Assembly (NCBI RefSeq): GCF_030272615.1 | Contig: NC_081415.1 | Coordinates: 233,623,303-233,687,302, forward strand | DNA from: Cryptomeria japonica | Lineage: Eukaryota > Streptophyta > Pinopsida > Cupressales > Cupressaceae | DNA: 64,000 nucleotides | Reading direction: 5' to 3' | Shown here: piece by piece, positions 35,339 to 47,249 of the stretch | Numbering within the stretch: the stretch's first letter is position 1 | How the letters are laid out: every line of letters starts with the position of its first letter | The notes under the pieces: model-generated | The model's input: the letters and a program-made list of their open reading frames with translations, nothing else | Told to the model about the DNA's origin: nothing | Database searches by the model: none | Program-made: the position numbers and the translations under genes

Positions 35339-36600
35339 ATGTTGTGCTATGGTGATTTTTTGGGAAAATGCATTCCATACGTAGATCACTTAAAAGCTTT
35401 TGTAGATCCTAATCCTAGAGATGACAATGAGAAACCTAATACTTGTACCTCTCCTAAGGTATCTAATGTGAATGAAGAAAGAGCTAATACTCCTATCAAT
35501 GATCTCTCTAACGAAGAGAAAGCATTGAAGAGAAACATGGCCTCATCTTCTTCTCATACACATACCCTTGCGCAAGAGGAGCAAGATCAAAATATTGGTG
35601 TCTCCGTCTCTTTAGACCCTCCTTATTCTCCAAGAACTTATCTTAAACATCAAAACATTTGTAGAGAAGATGATGTCTCGCATTTCATTCGTGATCTCTC
35701 TCCCCACATAACATTAAGAAAAGATGAGGCCTTGGATGATGAGGACCTTCCTTCCCAATCTACCAAAGAGGATATGCATGATGAAAGAAAGTAAAATTCT
35801 CCTCCACAAGATATTACTTCTTCATCTACTAATCCTTACATTCCTTCTAAACATCCTTACATAAAAAACTTCAAAGAAATTTATTATAATATTCCCCTAC
35901 CTTCTCAATTAAAATATTCTCATAGGAGTGGCTTTAACATAATATCAAAACAACGTTTTAGAGGACAAGGACTTGAAAATTTTAAACAAGGAATTTGAGT
36001 CCCTATAAACCCTCCTGCACAAGTTACCACATAAGGCCTAGGAAACAATAATAAATATCCTATGGATGACCTCCTTAGGATTCAAGAATTCAAAATTCAT
36101 CTTGCAATACAACAAGCCATTCATTCTCATAAAAGTGATTTTTCTTTAAAAACTCCTTTTTGTTGATTTCATCAAACTCATGATCACATGCCGATCATCG
36201 ACAATTTTCAAAATTCAATAAAAGAACTTATCGATAGTCGTAAAGTTAAAATCATGGATGATAATCCTTCTTCTTCTAATTAAAACTCTTGTCCTCAATC
36301 TCAAAATAATAAGCCTACACTCATTAATGATCAAGAAAAATTGGCTACTAGAATCTTTTGGAAATTGAAGTATGAAAATAATGTTGTTTTTCCTTTTGTG
36401 AAGTTTAGCACTAAGCATAAAGAAGGAAATGGATATTGTGTTTTTCATCATAATGGTTCTCATTCTCTTGGAAGGTGTAAATCATTTAAGGAATTGTGCT
36501 CATATATGTCTTTCAACAAATCTTGCTCTCTTTCTTGGTGAAAAGGTAGTACCTTACCACTCCTTTCACCCTCATGTTTCTCCTCGCCCTATGATATAAG
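35339..36600 (+). pseudogene. Ty3/gypsy-like gag remnant
   Basis: One reading frame runs from 35,339 past 36,541 with only a few in-frame stops (near 35,792, 35,997, 36,030, 36,165 and 36,280). Its end reads GNGYCVFHHNGSHSLGRCKS, matching the Y-C-x-x-H-x-x-x-x-H-x-x-x-x-C segment at the end of many plant gypsy gag proteins. Upstream are acidic and serine-rich stretches. No protease or pol follows, because the copia-2 LTR starts at 36,601 and interrupts it. Confidence 0.6.
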
Positions 36601-37123
36601 TGTTGGAATCCAAGAACACTGAGAGGGGGGTGAATCAGTGGTCTATCAGAATGGAGAAATTTAACCTTATCAATACAACAACTCAACAATTGGTAAATAT
36701 AAAAGCATATAACAATAAGAAACAATGCAACCACAAAGATGAACACCATAACACCATAGATTTATACGTGGAAAACCTCAAGGAGGAAAAACCACTGTGG
36801 GATTGGAGACCCACAATATCTATCCACTGATCAAATGAATAAATATTACAATAAGGGGCCTGCACACGCAGGAAGGCACACTGCCTAGAAGACACTGATC
36901 ATCACAATGGAGTCTCACTGACTACAAAAGAGGTGAACCACCTCAAAATATTCAGACAACAATCCGGAAAGAAGAACTGCCTATGATAGCATCAAACATG
37001 CCAGATTACAATTCCGGTTAAGCTCAATATCGGAGGTCTAAAACCTCTTACATAAACCCAACTTGATCACCTATGATCGACCAAATTCACTGCACAAATG
37101 ATTATTGCATTATTCGCTCCTTG

Positions 37124-37125
<2 letters not shown>

Positions 37126-37179
<54 letters not shown>
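37126..37179. repeat. (AT)n microsatellite
   Basis: About 27 AT units. The 5' LTR has only a short AT run at the same place, so the array grew here, next to the nested LTR. A second run (38,655-38,682) lies on the other side of that LTR. Confidence 0.95.
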
Positions 37180-37183
<4 letters not shown>

Positions 37184-38652
37184 GACATATAAAAATGACC
37201 ATATTCCTAAATGAATATTTTATGTTCATTTCTCTATTTGATTAAATCCAATTTAATTAAATTATCCACCTTCCTCTATTTAATTAAGTAAATTACTCAA
37301 TTTATTTAAATTAAATTCACTATACCATTTAATGAATAAATCATTTTATTCAATTAAATCCCCCCTATCCACTTTTAATTAAATTCAAATTTAATTAAAT
37401 AGTTATCCTAAAATTGAATAAATCTAATTTATTTAATTTCCCCAAATGGCAACCAAATTAAATTAAATTATTTCAATTAAATCCTACTATCCCTCCATCC
37501 ACTTGCAAAATCCCAAACCCCTTTCTAATCCCTTCTAGAATCTTCTAATCGCTTCTAATTAACCTAACCCCTCTTCTAAACTTTGTCACATCCCTAAGCA
37601 AAGGGAAGTCACTTCTCAAACCCTCAAAGTCTTTGATAACCATTAAAGGCTTTCAACCTTCAACCACTAAATGGCTCAAAGTCTTTGATAACCATTGAAG
37701 GCTTTCAACCTTCAACCACTTAATCCCCAAAGTCTCCAATAACCATTAATGGTTAACTCAAACCCTCCTACATGGTTAAAACATTTGTATTGACTCAACC
37801 TTCATCCAACCCAAGGGTCTCATTAGGCCATTAATGCTTTGACCATGATTATCTCTTAATCATTTGCACAAAGGTTTATCCTTGGATTAACTCTTAATCC
37901 AGTGGGTAATCTTAATTTAGACTTGACCCTTAGCCTTTAGATAACCATGAGGTCTTCTCAGGCATTCAATGTCTCCAACCCCTTCTCTCAATCCAACCCT
38001 ATGTTGACACTTTTCACCATTTCATTAGTGCCAATTGTGCACATGGATCCCCAACTTTCAAACTCAACCCTTGATTAAACCATTCAATCCTGACCATCCA
38101 TTGCCCTGTTTATGCTATAAATAGAGCTCTCATTCCTTCATTTTCAACAATCATCCTTCAAATTTGTAGCATCACACTTATGCTCAAATATATTCAAGCT
38201 TTCATTTCATATATGCTCATCATTTAGCCTCTCTTTAAATCAGGAAGTAGACTAAATATGCATGTTTAGAATAATTTCTTTATCATTTTAGTTCAATCAT
38301 AGACTAAATATAGTATGCTAGGATAGTATTCATACTAATCTTGTCCTCTTATCATTTAGTTTATTGCATTTTAAAATCATACATAGCTTATAACACATTT
38401 CATTCTAAAAATCTATCAGAGCATCCCTCGTTCTTGCATTTGCCATCCCTAAACCATTTTGCTTAGAGATCTGAGAGCAAAAACATTGGTTTGAGGGACA
38501 TTGTAAGATAGAGAACCATGGGACCAACCTTGGGAAGCTGAGTGATACTTTATTACTCCATAGCTTGCACCAAGAAGTCCTATGTGTGTGTGTGGACTAG
38601 TATTTAACAAATATTTTCACATATTGAGTTTTATCAGCCCACTTTTCCCGCA
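37180..38652 (+). mobile_element. Nested probable solo LTR inside the copia-2 3' LTR
   Basis: 1473 bases absent from the sister LTR, which runs straight from cctatatatatg to atctacaatgag. The inserted segment has TG (tgtagacat) and CA (cccgca) ends, a TATA box (ctataaatagagc near 38,112) and no coding sequence. A plus-strand solo LTR is inferred. It landed in an (AT)n run, so its target duplication cannot be resolved. Two copies of aaagtctttgataaccatt sit near 37,625-37,700. Confidence 0.65.
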
Positions 38653-39338
38653 TACTATATATATATATATATATATATATATGATCTACAATGAGATCTT
38701 ACATCACTTTTATACCAACCTAGGACCTAACCAATTAGGTCGGCTACCCAAATGATAATTAAATAGATCCATCACATAATCCAGAGATAAAATCATAAAA
38801 CATGTCAGCCTAAGGCCAAACAAACATCATCCAATCAATAAAACATCCTAGAAGCACATTAGAAGGATCCGCCAACACATTTCATGAAACCAGTCCATAA
38901 CCTAGATAGAACCGCACCTAAATTAGATCCACACATGCCAAAGAAATGATACCAATCAGTTGAGGCATGAACACAATCACCATCAGCATCCTAAATCCCT
39001 TCTAGAAGTTGCACCAACACCACTTAGCATTACATCAAAGATCTTCAATAAAGCTTTGTCGATGAAACCCTTACCAGACCTACAAAGCAGGCTTACTAGA
39101 ATAAAAGATAGCATCCAATCATCAAGTCAATACCAACTGACTGAAACATACTTCAGAAGCATATGAACCATTCATACAAACTTATTCCATCATTCAGATC
39201 ATACTGGTGACAATCAACTGATAATCTTCCCAATCCAATCCTTCTACCGAAAGCTGGTAAACAACCATAACAGCTAGTGTTGACATCAATGACAAAACAT
39301 CAATGCAACACATAATCAATTCCTTCATATTGCCAACA

Positions 39339-39780
39339 ATCTCCCCCTTTGGCATTGATGGCAACACTAGATGTGAAAAACATCCAAGTACCAAGAAATG
39401 CCAAACAAGTCTCCCCCTATGGAAGACAGCCAACAATCTCCCATAAAATGATATAGCAATGAAGCTTTGACCCAAATATGTTTGTACCAATTAACCATCC
39501 ATAGACCTGAACCAAACTCCCCCAATGGGATACAACCAATCTGAAATTTTGTTTCTCCTCCTTGTGCCAACACTCTCCCACTTATACTGATATCTCGTTA
39601 AGCTCTATTTTTCACATATATATCTCTCCCCCTTTGACATCAATACCAGGAAAAAGAAAAAACATAGAGCCTTTGAACCACATAGCCAACTACTCCCCCT
39701 GACTAGTAGCACCAACTCATCAATCCGGAATGAATAGAACCTCTGTAAATGCATACTAGACTGATGCCAATCAGCATCAC
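39339..39780 (-). other. Polypurine-rich region of copia-2
   Basis: Between the end of pol and the LTR, the minus strand has several polypurine tracts (complements at about 39,340, 39,411, 39,437, 39,518 and 39,695). The one touching the LTR should be the working primer for plus-strand synthesis. Copia-3 shows the same multiple-tract arrangement. Confidence 0.55.
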
Positions 39781-40223
39781 TCAAGTCTCTACCAGAGGGG
39801 CAGAAACTCCCAATCTATCTCTAAAGTACTCAAATGATTCCTCAAACCAATCTGACTTCATTTCCTTCTCCATCAGAAAATTATACTTGATAGAAATGAG
39901 CTTAGTCTTGGAGTGAAATATCGGATTATTTGAAATGTCAATAGCTACAGAGTTATCACAATGAATAACAATCAGATCATTACAGCTCACTTGTATATCC
40001 ATCAACATCTGCTTCATCTATAAAACTTGAGTGTAATTAGTTGCGGCTGCAACATATCAACTTCAGCAGTAGATAAAGAAATGCATGTTTGTTTCTTGTT
40101 GATCCATGAAACCAACTTCTTCCCAAGAAATAATGTTCCACCAGATGTGCCTATCTGGTTATCAACATCACCTACCCAATCTGCATCTGTATATGCACAT
40201 AGTGTAAAGTCCTCATAAACCAA
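39781..40223 (-). pseudogene. Copia-2 RNase H remnant
   Basis: The minus frame gives DFTLCAYTDADWVGDVDNQ, then TSGGTLFLGKKLVSW and QTCISLSTAEVDM. After a shift it gives HCDNSVAIDISNNPIFHSKT. These are the ordered RNase H motifs of Ty1-copia (D-A-D-W, T-S-G, L-S-T-[AT]-E-[AV], D-N-x-[SA]-A). A frameshift separates the two halves. Confidence 0.85.
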
Positions 40224-40291
40224 AAACCATACTAGAAAAACCCTTGAAAATATTTGAAAATCCTAGCTACCGAAACAAGGATTCAACATAA

Positions 40292-40486
40292 TCAATTCCT
40301 TCCTTCTAAGAGTATCCTTTGTAAACCAATCAAGCCTAGTTCCAAAAACATCCAGGTCCATGTATTGTCCTTTTCTAACTGATCCAATTTCTCTTCCATG
40401 GCTTTCATCCAACATTCATCTTTACAAGCTTCAATAACTGATGTCGAATCAATCTGAGAAATGAAACATACCTCTTCAACTACCAA
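40292..40486 (-). pseudogene. Copia-2 reverse transcriptase N-terminal remnant
   Basis: EACKDECWMKAMEEKLDQLE and KDNTWTW match the start of the copia reverse transcriptase region (W-x-x-A-M-x-x-E-[LI]-...-N-x-T-W). The next recognisable part is RNase H, so the polymerase core with its YVDD site is deleted. Confidence 0.8.
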
Positions 40487-40684
40487 CCATCTTCTTGTCC
40501 AATTATCTGATCTTCTGAATGATTCATCCTTACATACCTAGGAGTCTTCTAACTTTTTGTTTCTCTACTCTGATCTTTAGTTACTGTTGAACTTTCTGAT
40601 ACTGTCGGGGTAACCGGTTCAACATTTTATTCTGGTATAGGTGCTACCAGTTCAGTTATGATCATCTCCACTGTTTGTTCTCAT

Positions 40685-40825
40685 TTATAAGTTCTGATTA
40701 ACAATCTTCATAATTTTTTGCAGGATTTTGTTATAACATCTATATACTTTTCTTTTATAATAATAACCAAGAAATGTCCCATCATCACATCTAGGATCAA
40801 ACTTCCAATTCACTATCGGGTACAT
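40685..40825 (-). pseudogene. Copia-2 integrase C-terminal fragment (left of the insertion)
   Basis: The minus frame has YPIVNWKFDPRCDDGTFLGY and KVYRCYNK, the K-x-D-x-[RK]...F-L-G-Y...Y-[RK]-C-Y region at the end of copia integrase. It continues the frame interrupted at 52,998 on the other side of the 12-kb insertion. Confidence 0.8.
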
Positions 40826-40869
40826 GTGCAGGATCATGGTGTGCCAAAACAAGCCCTTAAGTGGCAATG

Positions 40870-41807
40870 AAATTTCAGAAAATCAGAGTTATGCAACTTG
40901 ACATGAAAATTTGAATAAGTTGTGAACAATCTTTTTAAAATATGTAAGAAGGGAATATATAGAAAATTGAATCTAGTTTCTAAGCTACTAGTTGTTTTTT
41001 GGAAAAAAAAAATCCTATTTGATGAAAATTTCAAATTTCAATGCAGTGGTACTAAAATTTCATGAAAAAAATAAGTAGACGTATGTCTGACCACCCTAAT
41101 CACAATAAAATAATAATATTTTTTAATAATATTTATAAGATAAGTATTAGACTCATGTCCGAATGTGACACATTTTTTTTTTTTTAATTAGTAAATAATT
41201 ATTTATTAATTCTTTACTACAGCTTTTCAGAAATTCAGATACTCCTACGTCTGACCACCTTAACTTGGTCAAAACCTTATGAAATTTATTTTTGTTTAAT
41301 TTTTCCCTATAGTAGACAAAGCATAGGATGTGATGTATGTTTTGGATTCAAAAAATGTTATACCATTTGAAAGTTATGAGTGTTTTTCAATCAATCTATC
41401 AATCAGGACTATTGTCATAATTCAATTAGAAAATAAATAATAATTATTTATTAAAGTTGAAATAAGACAAGCCTTATATTGTTGGAAAGTTGGGAACGTC
41501 CTTAAAAAACCCTTTTCATTTTATCAATTTTGGCTACAAAAAAATTTGTCAACCACTAGTGTAAAGTTTGGAAAATCAAGGAATACTGAAAAACACATTT
41601 TTTCAGTTGACTTTCCAGTCTTGTCACTTCCAAGTCAAATACCAAAGCATTCCCGAGCTGAAATTTGAAATTTCAAAATTTGACTACAAAAATCAAATCC
41701 AATTATATCAGATATCTGATTTTAATAAGTAAATTCTCTAACTAAATTTGCTCGTAATTAATCTAATGTTTATTAATATATTAATTTATAAATAAATTAG
41801 TATATGA
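40870..41807. other. Left subterminal region of the transposon candidate
   Basis: AT-rich and non-coding. It has two copies of a tctgaccacc-containing word (41,084 and 41,252, preceded by gtatg or tacg) and a perfect 14-bp palindrome ATCAGATATCTGAT at 41,707-41,720. Confidence 0.5.
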
Positions 41808-42060
41808 TATTAGGGAGAGGGAGACACACACACAAACACAGGGAGAGATGGAGAGAGAGGGAGGGAAGGGAGAGAGAGAGAGAGGGAGGGAGGAGAGAGA
41901 GAGAGAGAGATTATCAGAGAGGGAGAGAGAGAGGGAGAGAGAGAGAGGGATAAACATAGATTAGGGGAGAGATAAGGAGAGAGACAGATAGACAGATAGA
42001 TAGACAGAGAGAGAGAGACAGAGAGAGAGATGGGGAGAGAGAGAGAGACAGAGAGAGATA
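41808..42060. repeat. (GA)n-rich purine tract at the left edge of the satellite
   Basis: About 250 bases almost entirely of GA, GGA, GACA and GATA words on the plus strand. Its complement, (CT)n, lies at 46,838-47,030 on the other side of the satellite array. Confidence 0.95.
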
Positions 42061-45000
42061 GACCCCTTAGGATACCATAGGACCCAAAGTGACCCAATAT
42101 GGTGTCATAACGGGTCATATGGTGTCCTAAGGGGTCATAAGGGTTCATGGGACACCATATGACCCCTAAGGACAACATAAGACCCCTTATGACACCATAT
42201 GGTGTCGTTAGGGGTCATATGGTGTCCTAGGACACCATATGACCTCTTAAGACACCAAATTGTGTTGTTATGGGTCATATGGTGTCCTAAGGGGTCGTAG
42301 GACACAATATGACCCCTTAGGACACAATATGACCCAAAGTGACCCAATATGGTGTCATTAGGGGTCATATGGTGTCCTAAAGGGTTATATGATGTCTTAA
42401 AGGGGTCATATGACACAATATGACCCACTAGGACATAATATAACCCATAACGATCAAATATAGTGTCTTAAGGGGTCATATGGTGTCCTAAGGGGTCGTA
42501 GGACACCATATGACCCCTATGGACACCATAGGACCCCTTATGACACCATATGGTGTCGTTAGGGGTCATATGGTGTCCTAAGGGGTTGTAGGACATAATA
42601 TGACCCCGTAGGACACCATAGGACCCAAAGCGACCCAATATGGTGTCATAACGGGTCGTATGGTGTCCTAAGGGGTCATAAGGGTTCATGGGACATCATA
42701 TGACCCCTAAGGACAAAATATGACCCCTTATGACACCATATAGTGTCGTTAGGGGTCATATGGTGTCCATAGGCGTCATATGGTGTCCTATGGGGTCATA
42801 GGACACCATAGGACCCCTTATGACATCATATGGTGTCGTTAGGGGTCATATGGTCTCCTAAGGGGTCATAGGACATAATAGGACCCCTTAGGACACCATA
42901 GGACCCAAAGCAACCCAATATGGTGTCATAACGGGCTGTATGGTGTCCTAAGGGGTCATAAGGGTTCATGGGACACCATATGACCCCTAAGGACAACATA
43001 TGACCCCTTATGACACCATATGGTATCATTAGGGGTCATATGGTGTCCATAGGCATAATATGGTGTCTTAGGACACCATGTGACCCCTTAAGACACCAAA
43101 TTGTGTCGTTATGGGTCATATGGTGTCCTAAGGGGTTGCAGGACATAATATGATCCCTTAGGACACCATAGGACCCAAAGAGACCCAATATGGTGTCATA
43201 ACAGGTCGTATGATGTCCTAAGGGGTCATAAGGGTTCAGGGGACACCATATGACCCATAAGGACAACATATGACCCCTTATGACACCATATGGTGTTGTT
43301 AGGGGTCATATGGTGTCCATAGGCATCATATGGTGTCTTAGGACACCATATGACCCCTTAAGGCACCAAATTGTGTCATTATGGGTCATATGGTGTCCTA
43401 AGGGGTCGTGGCATACCATAGGACCCCTTATGACACCATATGGTATCGTTAGGCGTCATATGGTGTCCTCAGGGGTTGTATGACATAATATGACCCCTTA
43501 GGACACCATAGGACCCAAAGCGACCCAATATGGTGTCATAATGGGTCGTATGGTGTCTTAAGGGGTCATAAGGGTTCATGGGACATGATATGACCCCTAA
43601 GGACAACATAAGACCCCTTATGACACCATATGGTGTCGTTAGGGGTCATATGGTGTCCATAGGGGTCTTATGGTGTCCTAGAATACCATATGACCCCTTA
43701 AGACACCAAATTGTGTCGTTATGGGTCATATGGTGTCCTAAGGGGTTGTAGGACACAATATGACCCCTTAGGACATAATATGACCCAAAGCGACCCAATA
43801 TGGTGTCATTAGGGTTCATATGGTATCCTAAGGGGTCATATGATGTCTTAAAGGGGTCATATGACACAATATGATCCACTAGAACATAATATGACCCATA
43901 ACAACCAAATATGGTGTCTTAAGGGGTCATATGGTGTGCTAAGGGGTCGTAGGACACCATATGACCCTTATGGACACCATAGGACCCCTTATGGCACCAT
44001 ATGGTGTCGTAAGGGGTCATATGGTGTCCTAAGGGGTCATAGGACATAATATGACCCCTTCAAACATTGTAGGACCCAAAGCGACAAAATATGGTGTCAT
44101 AATGGGTCGTATGGTGTCCTAACGGATCATAAGGGTTCATGGCACACCATATGACCCCTAAGAACAACATATGACCCCTTATGACATCATATGGTGTCAT
44201 TAGGGGTCATATGGTGTCCATAGGCATCATATGGTGTCCTAGGACACCATATGACCCCTTAAGACACCAAATTGTGCCGCTATGGGTCATATGGTGTCCT
44301 AAGGGGTCGTAGGACACCATAGGACCCCTTATGACACCATATAGTGTCGTTAGGGGTCATATGGTGTCCTAAGGGGTCGTAGGACATAATATGACCCCTT
44401 AGGACAACATAGGACCCAAAGCGACCCAATATGGTGTCATAACGAGTTGTATGGTGTTCTAAGGGGTCATAAGGGTTCATGGGACACCATATGACCCCTA
44501 AGGACAACATATGACCCCTTATGACACCATATGGTGTCATTAGGGGTCATATGGTGTCCATAGGAATCATATGGTGTCCTAGGACACCATATGACCCCTT
44601 AAGACACCAAATTGTGTCGTTATGGGTCATATGGTGTCCTAAGGGGTCGTCAGATATAATATGACCCCTTAGGACACTATAGGACCCAAAGTGACCCAAT
44701 ATGGTGTCATAACAGGCCGTATGGTGTCCTAATGGGTCATAAGGATTCATGGGACACCATACGACCCCTAAGGACAACATATGACACCATATGGTGTCGT
44801 TAAGGGTCATATGGTGTCTATAGCCATCATATGGTGTCCTAGGACACCATATGACCCCTTAAGACACAAAATTGTGTCGTTATGGGTCATATGGTGTCCT
44901 AAGGGGTCGTAGGACACCATAGGACCCCTTATGACACCATATGACCCATAACGACACAATTTTGTGTCTTAAGGGGTCATATGGTGTCCTAGGACACCAT

Positions 45001-45721
45001 ATGATGGCTATAGACACCATATGACCCCTTAGGACACCATATAGTGTTGTTAGGGGTCATATGGTGTCCTAAGTGGTTGTAGGACATAATATGACCCCTT
45101 AGGACACCATATGACCCAAAGTGACCCAATATGGTGTCATTAGGGGTCATATGGTGTCCTAAGGGGTCATATGATGTCTTAAGGGGTCATATGACACAAT
45201 ATGACCCACTAGGATACAATATGACCCATAATGACCAAATATAGTGTGTTAAGGGGTCATATGGGCTCATGGGACACCATATGACCCCTTAAGACACAAA
45301 ATTGTGTTGTTATGGGTCATATGGTGTCCTAAGGGGTCATAGGACACCATAGGACCCCTTATGACACCATATGATGTCGTTAGAGGTCATATAGTGTCCT
45401 AAGGGGTCGTAGGACACAATATGACCCCTTAGGACACCATATGACCCAAAGCGACCCAAAATGGCGTCATTAGGGGTCATATGATGTCTTAAAGGGGTCA
45501 TATGACATAATATGACCCACTAGGACACAATATGACCCATAACAACCAAATACGGTGTCTTAAGGGGTCATATGGGTTCATGGGACACCATATGACCCCT
45601 AAGGACAACATACAACCCCTTATGCCACCATATGGTGTCTTTAAGGGTCATATGGTGTCCATAGGCGTCATATGGTGTCCTAGGACACCATATGACCCCT
45701 TAAGACACCAAATTGTGTCAT
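42061..45721. repeat. Satellite array of a 20-bp unit in alternating orientation
   Basis: The unit TATGACCCCTTAGGACACCA and its reverse complement alternate, with CATATG at many junctions, so pairs form imperfect 40-bp palindromes. By length the array holds about 180 units. A higher-order marker, the word agggttcatggga or close variants, recurs at about 42,140, 42,680, 42,960, 43,230, 43,570, 44,129, 44,470, 44,740 and 45,566. Spacing clusters near 270-340 bases or larger. The many ORFs in it (repeats of GHHMTPNDTIW and SYGVLRGH) are by-products. The array continues at 46,774-46,837 after the inserted solo LTR. Confidence 0.95.
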
Positions 45722-45726
45722 TATGG

Positions 45727-46768
45727 TGTTGGTATTTTGGTATGTTTTTGTCATTGATGTCAACACTTACTAAAACACTAGCACTTTGCAGATCCAGCAG
45801 CATTCATCGGCAAGCAAGTAACTATTGCACAGTTACTGGTATATGGTTCACCGACACTTGGAATGATATGGAAGACACCTGGTAATGTCGAAGACATCCT
45901 GTGGACACTTTGTTTTGAAGAATTAATCATTGGTATATTCATATTTGCATATTTTCTTTTACCGACAAATAGGTCCAGGGTTACCTAGGGTTACACCGGC
46001 AGGTTTATCTTTTCCAGATCAGCATGGCACGCTATGGAGATGATTAATTATTGTTGTAAATGCATTAAGCCGACAGTTTTAATCAATTATTGCATCGGAT
46101 ATTATATTGTTTGTAAAATGTTTTATTGTAATATCTTGTAGAGCCGACCTACTAAAATTGGTCTTAGGTTATGGTATAAATGTAAGATCTTATTTGCAAG
46201 ATCGAATGTGGAATGCAAAAAAGAAGTGTGTGAAGGTATATGAAAGATTAAGCAGAGCTATACATGAAGACATCATTTGAAGGTGAAGCTAGATTTTTGT
46301 GAAAGCATATCAACATTACACCGGTACTGAATCCAGCATATGAAGATGCTATTTTGTGCAGTACATTCTTATTGGATTTAACCATCCAAATGTAGTCAGT
46401 GTGACTCTCATTTTGTGATTGAGCAGTGAGCTCTAGGCTGTTGGCCTTTTTGCATGTGCAGACCCCATTTATGTACACTTACTATCTGCAGTAGTATCAT
46501 CTAATTGTGGGTAAGGTTTCCCATCATGGTTTTTCGCCTTACAGGGTTTCCACGTACAAATATTGGTGTTATGTGTTGTGGATAAATTTGTGTTTATGTT
46601 TCATGCATTAATCTTTACCGGTATAGCAATTAACTGTTAACACTGTCAACCGGCATACTTAACTGGTTTACCAGTAATAAGCATGAAGTTGGTAAAGTTG
46701 TTTTTGGTTTGAATTTATTAGACAACTGAGTCACCCCCCCCCCTCTCAGTTGTCTTCGGGAACTAACA
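45727..46768 (+). mobile_element. Solo LTR in the satellite, with perfect 5-bp target duplication
   Basis: 1042 bases from tgttggtattttgg to gggaactaaca, flanked on both sides by TATGG (45,722-45,726 and 46,769-46,773) and then by satellite sequence. Both the tgttgg start and the CACCC...CTCTCAG segment near the end resemble the LTRs of copia-2 and copia-3 read in the same sense, so it is probably a relative. No interior remains. Confidence 0.92.
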
Positions 46769-46837
46769 TATGGGTCATATGGTGTCCTAAGGGGTCATAG
46801 GACACAATATGACCCATTAAGACACAATATGACCCAA

Positions 46838-46936
46838 ATCTCTCTCTCTCCCTCTCCTCCTCCTCCTCCTCTCTCTCTCTCTCCCTCTATCCTAATCTCT
46901 CTCTCTCTCTCTCTCCCTCTCCTCCTCTCTCTCTCC

Positions 46937-47030
<94 letters not shown>
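46838..47030. repeat. (CT)n-rich pyrimidine tract at the right edge of the satellite
   Basis: Mostly uninterrupted CT from 46,937. It is the complement of the purine tract at 41,808-42,060, so the array is bordered by inverted simple-repeat arms. Confidence 0.95.
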
Positions 47031-47033
<3 letters not shown>

Positions 47034-47249
47034 ATGACTAATAAAATCCGATATCGGATTTAATCAAATATCTGATTTCTGCCATTGCCAATAATGTGGT
47101 AGTTCAGTAAAAAAAAGGCAGCAACGGGAAAAAATTTGGGGACCACAAATTTATACATTAGAATCGGATATCCGATTTTAATGTACATAAAAAAGAGCCT
47201 TTTGGGCCATTTTGTAGATTCCAACAGCCCACAGTCTGCATATTTTTTT

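Larger units (their letters stand above)
36601..39338 (-). mobile_element. 3' LTR of copia-2 (minus strand), split by a nested LTR
   Basis: On the plus strand it begins tgttggaatccaagaacac and ends attgccaaca. It matches the partial 5' LTR at 54,475-55,615 nearly throughout, with two differences: an expanded (AT)n run (37,126-37,179) and an insertion (37,180-38,652) present only here. Without the insertion the LTR is about 1.27 kb. Next to it, 39,339 onward, the minus strand gives a polypurine tract (aaagggggagat). Confidence 0.85.

Noticed and set aside
42061-45721. Possible CRISPR-like regularity
   Set aside because: Units abut or overlap without unique spacers, alternate in orientation, and lie in a plant nuclear context.
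41810-45885. Many ORFs of 60-120 codons with GHHMTPNDTIW and SYGVLRGH repeats
   Set aside because: They arise in several frames and on both strands from the 20-bp satellite unit, start and stop at random unit variants, and have no promoter or splice context.
46795-47041. Arg/Glu and Ser/Leu repeat ORFs
   Set aside because: Translations of the (CT)n tract; low-complexity by-products.
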